8,771 nucleotides of DNA from Azonexus sp. (GTDB lineage: Bacteria > Pseudomonadota > Gammaproteobacteria > Burkholderiales > Rhodocyclaceae): contig JAUYQT010000783.1 in assembly GCA_030697085.1 (NCBI GenBank), forward strand, positions 1-8,771, read 5' to 3'. Below the pieces are notes generated by a model. The model saw nothing but the letters and a program-made list of their open reading frames with translations, was not told the origin of the DNA and made no database searches. A program made the position numbers and the translations under genes. Each line of letters opens with the position of its first letter. Positions within the stretch are counted from its first letter, which is position 1. Shown here piece by piece: positions 1 through 8,771 of the stretch.

Positions 1-159
1 ATATTGTTGGCTTATACAAATTTTCTATTCATTTACCATTATTATTTTGACATGGAAATGGGCTAGCAGCTGGTCGGCGTGACGATGCAGGAATCTGGCG
101 TTTCGCGGGTGGTGGAAGTGGATATCGAGGAAGCACTGAAAATGAGGGATGCGGCGTAA
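1..159 (+). CDS. smc: Chromosome partition protein SMC, C-terminal end (partial, with an in-frame stop at 64-66)
   Basis: This is the last stretch of the SMC ATPase, which holds and organises sister chromosomes. From position 67 the frame reads QLVGVTMQESGVSRVVEVD and runs to TAA at 157-159; this is the usual end of a bacterial SMC head domain, where QLVGVTMQE follows a conserved MEMA. MEM is present at 52-60. Upstream, residues like FLFI and a following H still line up with the family pattern (FLFIxHNK), but the rest does not fit, and codon 64-66 is TAG where Gln is expected. The first 50 bases are only about 20% GC, far below the rest of the window. The frame is kept, so substitutions rather than indels changed it. 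I think errors at a contig end are more likely than a real nonsense mutation. Identification of the tail is good; the state of the gene is uncertain. Confidence 0.7.
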
Positions 160-4318
<4,159 letters not shown>

Positions 4319-4867
4319 ATGGATGCACAAAAATCTCTCAAACTGCTGGCTGAAGCGGATCTGATTCACTCGGAGGAGTCTATTCAGCTGGCGCTGAACG
4401 AGGTGGCGAAACAGATTCGCGAACAGCTTGCCGATAAAAATCCGTTGGTACTTTGCGTGATGACCGGGGGCGTCATCTTCTGCGGTCAACTGCTGCCGAA
4501 GCTCGATTTTCCGCTTGATTTTGATTATCTCCACGCGACGCGTTACGGCCCGGATACGCAGGGCGGCAAGATTTCCTGGCGGATGGCACCGTGGATTTCC
4601 GTCAAAGGACGGACGGTGCTGGTGATTGATGACATTCTGGATGAAGGCATTACGCTGGCCGCGGTCAAGGATAGTTTGCTGCATTTGGGTGCGGCAGAGG
4701 TGCTGCTGGCAACCTTTGCCGATAAGTTGAACGGCAAGCTGAAGCCGATTTCTGCCGATTTTTGCGGGTTGACCGTACCAGATCGTTTTGTTTTTGGTTA
4801 TGGCATGGACGTTGATGGTGCCTGGCGCAATCTGCCGGCAATTTACGCCGTGAAAGAATGCGCATGA
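4319..4867 (+). CDS. hpt: Hypoxanthine-guanine phosphoribosyltransferase
   Basis: The enzyme converts hypoxanthine or guanine plus PRPP into IMP or GMP in purine salvage. The 182-residue protein has the type I phosphoribosyltransferase fold. The PRPP loop is VLVIDDILDEGITL (100-113), with the acidic pair D104-D105 and D108 at the place of the catalytic Asp137 of human HGPRT. By spacing, K136 matches human Lys165, which reads the purine O6; F157 in FVFGYGMD matches the stacking Phe186 and D164 matches Asp193. The C-terminal WRNLPAIYAV is typical of this bacterial group. The O6-reading lysine argues for 6-oxopurines rather than adenine (apt). The ATG follows the galU stop with no gap, with only a weak G-run (4309-4313) as ribosome site. 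The gene lies two genes upstream of a phosphorylase predicted to release hypoxanthine, which gives it a plausible local substrate source. Confidence 0.93.
   Translation: MDAQKSLKLLAEADLIHSEESIQLALNEVAKQIREQLADKNPLVLCVMTGGVIFCGQLLPKLDFPLDFDYLHATRYGPDTQGGKISWRMAPWISVKGRTVLVIDDILDEGITLAAVKDSLLHLGAAEVLLATFADKLNGKLKPISADFCGLTVPDRFVFGYGMDVDGAWRNLPAIYAVKECA
4852..4857 (+). promoter_or_regulatory. Probable ribosome binding site of the methyltransferase gene
   Basis: GAAAGA in the last codons of hpt sits six bases before the ATG at 4864, but touches the alternative ATG at 4858. This spacing, and the four-base ATGA overlap that 4864 forms with the hpt stop, are why I chose 4864 over 4858. Confidence 0.45.
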
Positions 4868-5565
4868 GCGGTGCCACCGTTGCGGACTTCATCGGCTATT
4901 GGGAAGTCGAAGGCGAGGGCTATGTCCGGCGCGGCGATTACGAGTGGATGGCCTCACTGGTACCTGGCCAGCGCGTGCTCGAAATCGGCTGCGGCGTTGG
5001 CTTCGCAACGCAGGCGCTGGCGGCGCGTGGCTTGAGCGTTCTGGCGCTGGATACCTTGCCCGAATGTCTGGCGGCAACGCAGGCGCGGGTCGAGGCCGTC
5101 GATGTCACATTTCTGCAGGCTGAAGTGGCTGCCTTGACCGATGAGCAGCGGGCCGAGCTGGAGCGTTTTGCGCCGGACACCGTAGTCTGCTGGCTGATGG
5201 GTGCTCCCGCTGAAACGACCGGTGCAAAGGCTACCGACGCCGGGCAGGCGGTGGCGGCTTATCGTGAGCGGATTCATCGTGCGGTAGCCGAACTGGCGGT
5301 TGGTCTACCTAGCGTTCAGGCTTTACATTATGTCGATCGCACGGCGATTGCCTGGCAGGCCAAGGATATCGGGCGCGATACGCTGGTGCGTTATCACAGC
5401 GGCAAAACCTTGCTCGATTTGCCGTGGACCGCAGAACGCCGGCACGCGCTTTATCGCAAGCTTGACGATAACGTGGTCGATATGGCCAAAATCCGCAATT
5501 CACATCCGTCGCTGAAAAGCGTGGTGCCGACGCTGGCCTCGTTGCTGGCCGAGAGGAAAAAATAG
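4864..5565 (+). CDS. Class I SAM-dependent methyltransferase, substrate unknown
   Basis: The 233-residue protein has a Rossmann-type SAM-binding core. Motif I is VLEIGCGVGFAT (38-49), the acidic residue that should bind the SAM ribose is D63 in VLALDT, and the later strand is TVVCWLMGAP (about 106-115). No signal peptide or membrane segment is visible, so it should be cytoplasmic. The C-terminal third (HYVDRTAIAWQAKDIG, then a charged helix ending in RKK) matches no substrate-specific family I recognise, so I do not name a substrate. It lacks the glycine-rich GGGDG signature of spermidine synthase, which argues against an aminopropyltransferase. It is wedged between hpt and the methylthio-nucleoside phosphorylase with a four-base overlap upstream and a one-base gap downstream, so co-expression with purine/SAM salvage is likely. 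An alternative start lies two codons earlier at 4858. Confidence 0.85.
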   Translation: MSGATVADFIGYWEVEGEGYVRRGDYEWMASLVPGQRVLEIGCGVGFATQALAARGLSVLALDTLPECLAATQARVEAVDVTFLQAEVAALTDEQRAELERFAPDTVVCWLMGAPAETTGAKATDAGQAVAAYRERIHRAVAELAVGLPSVQALHYVDRTAIAWQAKDIGRDTLVRYHSGKTLLDLPWTAERRHALYRKLDDNVVDMAKIRNSHPSLKSVVPTLASLLAERKK

Positions 5566-5566
5566 C

Positions 5567-6337
5567 ATGTTGGCAATTATTGGTGGCAGTGGTTTGACAA
5601 CCCTGTCCAATCTCGATGTTTCGCACCGTGAAGTCGTGCGTACTCCTTATGGTGAGCCGTCCGGGCCGGTGGTCTTCGGGCAGATTTGCGGCAAGCCGGC
5701 AATGTTTTTGCCGCGCCACGGCTATGGTCATACCATTCCGCCGCATACGGTCAATTACCGCGCCAACCTGTGGGCGCTGCATCATCACAAGGCGACCGGG
5801 GTGATTTCCGTCGCCTCGGTTGGCGGCATTCGCGGTGATCTGCAACCGGGCGATATCGTGCTGCCGAATCAGATCATTGATTACACGTGGGGCCGTAAAT
5901 CGACTTATTTTGATGGCAGCGGCACGCCGGTGACGCATATCGATTTTACCGAGCCCTACGATCGTGAGTTGAGCCGCAGGATTCACCAAGCTGGTGAAGA
6001 GTTGGGTATCGAAATCAAGCTCGGCGGCGTTTATGCCGCGACGCAGGGGCCACGTCTGGAAAGCGCCGCAGAAGTGAATCGTCTGGAGCGCGACGGCGCC
6101 GATCTGGTGGGTATGACCGGCATGCCGGAAGCGGCACTGGCCCGTGAGCTGGGTCTGCCTTATGTGGCCATTAACGTTGTGGCAAATCATGCCGCCGGGC
6201 GTGGCAGCAGCGCCAATGGCATCCATTTTGAGAGTCTGGATGTCGTGCTTCAGGAGGCCATGGGCAAAGTCAAGGCGATTATCGAAAAACTGGTCGGCTG
6301 CCAAAATGGCGTTCAGCCGAGCTGTTTGGTCGATTAG
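5567..6337 (+). CDS. mtnP: Methylthio-purine nucleoside phosphorylase, probably S-methyl-5'-thioinosine phosphorylase (MTAP/PNP family)
   Basis: The family splits a 5'-methylthio-nucleoside with phosphate into 5-methylthioribose-1-phosphate and a free base, clearing the by-product of polyamine and acyl-homoserine-lactone synthesis. The 256-residue protein shows the phosphate-binding GGSG (6-9), R50-H51, HTVNYRAN (60-67), a VASVGGIR loop, a TQGPRLES block and M183-T184 in GMTGMPEA. In human MTAP, Asp220 and Asp222 read the adenine amino group. By spacing from the conserved Met, these positions are N207 and A209 here. Asn at the first position is the PNP-like solution for 6-oxopurines and is known from methylthioinosine phosphorylases such as the Pseudomonas aeruginosa enzyme. 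I therefore favour methylthioinosine over methylthioadenosine as substrate; the specificity is inferred, the family is not. GAGAGG at 5551-5556 is the ribosome site, ten bases before the ATG. It is the last gene of the operon. Confidence 0.93.
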   Translation: MLAIIGGSGLTTLSNLDVSHREVVRTPYGEPSGPVVFGQICGKPAMFLPRHGYGHTIPPHTVNYRANLWALHHHKATGVISVASVGGIRGDLQPGDIVLPNQIIDYTWGRKSTYFDGSGTPVTHIDFTEPYDRELSRRIHQAGEELGIEIKLGGVYAATQGPRLESAAEVNRLERDGADLVGMTGMPEAALARELGLPYVAINVVANHAAGRGSSANGIHFESLDVVLQEAMGKVKAIIEKLVGCQNGVQPSCLVD

Positions 6338-6369
6338 ACCTGGAAGCCTTGGTTGAAGACCGGCGTTTT

Positions 6370-6482
6370 CAACGTTGAGGCGCAGAGTTTCGCAGAGAAA
6401 AACCAATCATTATCGGCTCACCCGACGGACGGGTGATTCCGTTTTTGATCTTCTCCGCGTTGTCTCTGCCGCCTTGGCGTTG
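6370..6482. repeat. Imperfect inverted repeat between convergent genes, REP/MITE-like
   Basis: The left arm (6370-6399) and the reverse complement of the right arm (6451-6482) share about 23 of 32 aligned columns, including the blocks CAACG, AGGC, GCAGAG, CGC and GAGAA. Three mismatched columns (TTG against TGG) become G-U wobble pairs in a plus-strand transcript, so the RNA would fold better than the DNA identity suggests. The left arm holds CGCAGAG twice, ten bases apart (6381-6387 and 6391-6397). The short hairpin at 6418-6436 sits in the centre. No coding sequence is present. The CGCAGAG-rich arms remind me of dispersed intergenic repeats seen in many environmental proteobacteria, but copies elsewhere cannot be seen from here. 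The rest of the 192-base gap (6338-6369 and 6483-6529) shows no gene or clear promoter. Confidence 0.6.
6418..6446 (+). terminator. Candidate intrinsic terminator of the smc-mtnP operon
   Basis: A perfect seven-base-pair stem (TCACCCG at 6418-6424 with CGGGTGA at 6430-6436) closes a five-base loop. Four bases later comes GTTTTT (6441-6446). It lies 80 bases after the mtnP stop, before the convergent glnD. The stem is short and the T-run interrupted, so termination may depend on the larger surrounding inverted repeat or on Rho. Confidence 0.5.
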
Positions 6483-6529
6483 AGGGTTCTGACCGAGGTT
6501 TTTTGTCAGGTTCAATCAGCCGCTGCGGT

Positions 6530-8771
6530 TCAGAGTTTCAGCCGGTTGACCAACTCGGTTTCGAGGCGGATGCGGCTACTGCTTTGACCCAGGTCGCCGC
6601 CGCTGATCAGAAAAACGTCCTCGGCGCGTTCGCCGAGAGTGGTGATTTTGGCCGTGTGCAGATGCGCACCGTGTTCGGCCAGGATATTGGCGACTGTATA
6701 GAGCAGTCCTGGCCGGTCCGCCGTGACTAGGGAAAGGATGTAATGTGCTCCTTTTTCATCGCCGTGGATGCTGACTTCCGGCCGCATCGGGAAGTGCTTG
6801 ACCTGGCGCGACAACCGCCCTGAGGAAGGTACATCAGGTGGTCGTTGATAAATCAGGCGTTCTTCCAGTTCGTGCTCGATGTAAGCCAGCATGTCGCGGT
6901 TGTTATCGCGATTTTCAACATCAAGCACCACGAAACTATCCAGCGCGTAACCGTGTGCCGTGGTGTGAACCTTGGCATCGACAATGCTGTAACCGGCGCG
7001 GGCGAAGAAGCCGACGATACGGGCAAACAAATCCGGTTGATCCTGCGTGTACACCATCACCTGCAGGTCTTCACCTTCCTGATGCAGACGGGCGCGGACA
7101 ACCGGCTTGTTGTTGGAAATCCGATAATGCAGTGAGCGCGTGTGCCAGGCGATTTCTTCGGCCGAGTGGCGGAGAAAATAGACCGTGTCAAGCTGTTTCC
7201 ATAAGCGCTCATGCACCGTGTCGGAGAGCGCGAAGAAACGCAGCAGGCGCATCGCTTCGGCCTGGCGATCGGCAATGACGCCATGCGGGGCAGGGGCTTC
7301 GCCCTGGGTCAAATAGTGCAGTGTCTGAAAATAAAGATCAGCCAGTAGCTTGCCTTTCCACTGGTTCCAGACTTTCGGGCTAGTACCGCGAATGTCGGCA
7401 TGGGTGAGCAGATAGAGCGCGCTCAGGTGGCGGGCGTCACCGACCAGTTGGCCAAAGTTGGCAATGACATCCGGGTCAGTCAGGTCTTCCTTCTGGGCGA
7501 CCTGTGACATCACCAGGTGGTTGCGTACCAGCCAGACAACCAACTCGGTATCATCGGCATCAAGCGCATGTTGCTGGCAAAAATCGGCCGCATCCGCTGT
7601 GCCAAGTTCGGAGTGGTCGCCACCGCGGCCCTTGGCAATGTCGTGAAAAATGGCGGCGATATAGAGCAGCCAGGGGCGCTCCATTTCAATGATTATGCGC
7701 GAGCATAAGGGGTATTCGTGGGCGAACTCGCTCATCGTGAAGCGTCGGAGATTGCGTAAAACCTGCAAGATATGTTGGTCGACCGTGTAAACATGGAACA
7801 GATCGTGCTGCATCTGGCCGACAATCCGGCCAAAATTGGGTAGGTAGCTTCCGAGAATATCGAGCTGGTTCATACGCCTGAATTCGTGCACGACGCCCGC
7901 CGGGCTTTGAAATAGCTTGAGGAAGGCCGCTCGGTTTTGTCGATTGCTGCGGAATTCCGGGGTGATCAATTCACGGGCGCGCCACAAGGCACGTAGCGTT
8001 CTGGCCGACATGCCATGCAATTCATGGCTTTCCTGCATAACGAGGAAGCTATCGAAAATGGCTGCTGGATTCTGTTTGAACAGGTTTTCGTCGCGAATGT
8101 CGAGCAGGTTGCCTACCGACTGAAAGTTTTCGTCGAGGGATTGCGGTTGTTGTTCGCTTTCCGGTGCCAGCGCCGCGCCCATGTTCTGTAGCAGAATGGT
8201 GTTGAGCAGCGTGATTGCCTTGGCGTTGCGATAATAGCCCTGCATCAATTGTTCGGAGGCGCGTCGCCCCGGTGTCGCGGTAAAGCCGAATTGATCGGCT
8301 AGCGTACTTTGATAATCAAACAGTAGCCGGTCTTCGCGGCGACCGACTGTAAAGTGCAGACGTATGCGCAGGTGGCGAAGAAGATCCTCGCATTTTTCGC
8401 CATGAGTCATTTCCTCACGTGTCAGAAAGCCATTTTTCTCAAGATCGGCCCAGCTTGATCCGTAGTCGGCGGCCTGGGAAATCCAGAAAATGACTTGCAG
8501 ATCGCGTAAGCCGCCAGGCGATTCCTTGCAGTTTGGCTCAACGCTATAAGGCGTTTCGTTAAATCGAAGATGGCGTTCCTGTTGTTCAAGGCGCTTGGCT
8601 TCAAAAAATACCAGCGGGTCGAGATTGCCGCGCAGGCGTTTTTCAAAGCTGGAAAATAGTTTTTGGTGACCGGTCAGAAGACGTGCTTCGAGTAGCGAGG
8701 TTTGTACGGTAATGTCGTTGCCGGCTTCCTCCAGGCATTCCTGAACGGTGCGCACACTGTGGCCAATTTCC
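6530..8771 (-). CDS. glnD: Bifunctional uridylyltransferase/uridylyl-removing enzyme GlnD (5' end cut by window)
   Basis: GlnD senses glutamine and adds UMP to PII proteins (GlnB/GlnK) when nitrogen is short, removing it when glutamine is plentiful, and so controls glutamine synthetase and NtrC. The visible 746 residues start at [13 protein letters not shown] and end at the TGA at 6530-6532. Compared with a family length of about 860, roughly the first 110 residues, including the GSxxRxE-type nucleotidyltransferase signature, lie outside. Visible blocks are [25 protein letters not shown], the HD-domain signature [13 protein letters not shown] (about 7612-7650) that removes UMP, and two C-terminal ACT domains (about 6908-7070 and 6592-6744; the second has [17 protein letters not shown]) that bind glutamine. 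The reading frame is open to the window edge, so no start can be set; a GTG at 8753-8755 is internal. It converges on mtnP across 192 bases and is not part of that operon. Confidence 0.97.
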   Translation of the reverse strand, partial: EIGHSVRTVQECLEEAGNDITVQTSLLEARLLTGHQKLFSSFEKRLRGNLDPLVFFEAKRLEQQERHLRFNETPYSVEPNCKESPGGLRDLQVIFWISQAADYGSSWADLEKNGFLTREEMTHGEKCEDLLRHLRIRLHFTVGRREDRLLFDYQSTLADQFGFTATPGRRASEQLMQGYYRNAKAITLLNTILLQNMGAALAPESEQQPQSLDENFQSVGNLLDIRDENLFKQNPAAIFDSFLVMQESHELHGMSARTLRALWRARELITPEFRSNRQNRAAFLKLFQSPAGVVHEFRRMNQLDILGSYLPNFGRIVGQMQHDLFHVYTVDQHILQVLRNLRRFTMSEFAHEYPLCSRIIIEMERPWLLYIAAIFHDIAKGRGGDHSELGTADAADFCQQHALDADDTELVVWLVRNHLVMSQVAQKEDLTDPDVIANFGQLVGDARHLSALYLLTHADIRGTSPKVWNQWKGKLLADLYFQTLHYLTQGEAPAPHGVIADRQAEAMRLLRFFALSDTVHERLWKQLDTVYFLRHSAEEIAWHTRSLHYRISNNKPVVRARLHQEGEDLQVMVYTQDQPDLFARIVGFFARAGYSIVDAKVHTTAHGYALDSFVVLDVENRDNNRDMLAYIEHELEERLIYQRPPDVPSSGRLSRQVKHFPMRPEVSIHGDEKGAHYILSLVTADRPGLLYTVANILAEHGAHLHTAKITTLGERAEDVFLISGGDLGQSSSRIRLETELVNRLKL

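Noticed and set aside
4858..4866. ATG at 4858 as the methyltransferase start
   Set aside because: It leaves no room for a ribosome site; the ATG at 4864 has GAAAGA at a suitable distance and forms the usual ATGA overlap. The difference is only two residues.
6352..6373. Small hairpin GTTGAA / TTCAAC with a ten-base loop just after the mtnP stop
   Set aside because: Only six base pairs, AT-rich with a long loop and no T-run directly after it; too weak to call as a terminator, and it overlaps the start of the larger inverted repeat.
5309..6406. A 365-codon open frame on the minus strand opposite mtnP and the methyltransferase end
   Set aside because: It mirrors the codon pattern of the plus-strand genes, and its translation shows no recognisable motif; it is best explained as an antisense shadow.
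6490..6520. Possible minus-strand terminator of glnD (CTGAC / GTCAG around an A-rich loop)
   Set aside because: The stem is five base pairs with an eleven-base loop and no T-run in the right place; not better than chance.
6503..7278. Several plus-strand open frames of 70-146 codons in the glnD 3' half
   Set aside because: They sit inside the conserved ACT-domain region of glnD on the opposite strand and have no family features or convincing ribosome sites.

Overview
The window reads as a chromosomal segment of a betaproteobacterium, most likely from the Rhodocyclales (Azonexus/Dechloromonas-like). This rests on the order smc-zipA-ligA-galU-hpt-methyltransferase-mtnP with convergent glnD, on the protein sequences as I know those families, and on fairly GC-rich DNA. 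The taxonomic call is an inference from recognition; no search was run. Both ends cut genes (smc on the left, glnD on the right), so this looks like a whole contig or a tight slice of one.

Positions 1-6337, plus strand, hold a tightly packed run of seven genes. The 3' end of smc (1-159) is followed by zipA (160-1389), ligA (1389-3452), galU (3449-4318), hpt (4319-4867), a class I SAM-dependent methyltransferase (4864-5565) and a methylthio-purine nucleoside phosphorylase (5567-6337). Junctions run from a 4-nt overlap to a 1-nt gap, so one polycistronic, translationally coupled transcript is likely. The first genes serve chromosome segregation, division and DNA joining; galU makes UDP-glucose for the envelope. 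The last three form a purine/SAM by-product salvage group: the phosphorylase carries the residues of a 6-oxopurine enzyme (methylthioinosine type), and its predicted product hypoxanthine is the substrate of the Hpt next door.

Positions 6338-6529 are the only real intergenic gap. It holds an imperfect inverted repeat of about 113 bp (6370-6482) around a short perfect GC-rich hairpin followed by T residues. It probably ends the operon and looks like a dispersed non-coding repeat.

Positions 6530-8771, minus strand, hold most of glnD, the PII uridylyltransferase/uridylyl-removing enzyme, converging on the operon and lacking only its N-terminal part.

No mobile element, CRISPR array, tRNA, rRNA or defence system is visible. 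The points most worth a second look are an apparent internal duplication of the FtsZ-binding fold in ZipA, the methylthioinosine-type active site linked to hpt, an unassigned methyltransferase between those two genes, the inverted repeat, and the eroded AT-rich left edge over the smc tail.
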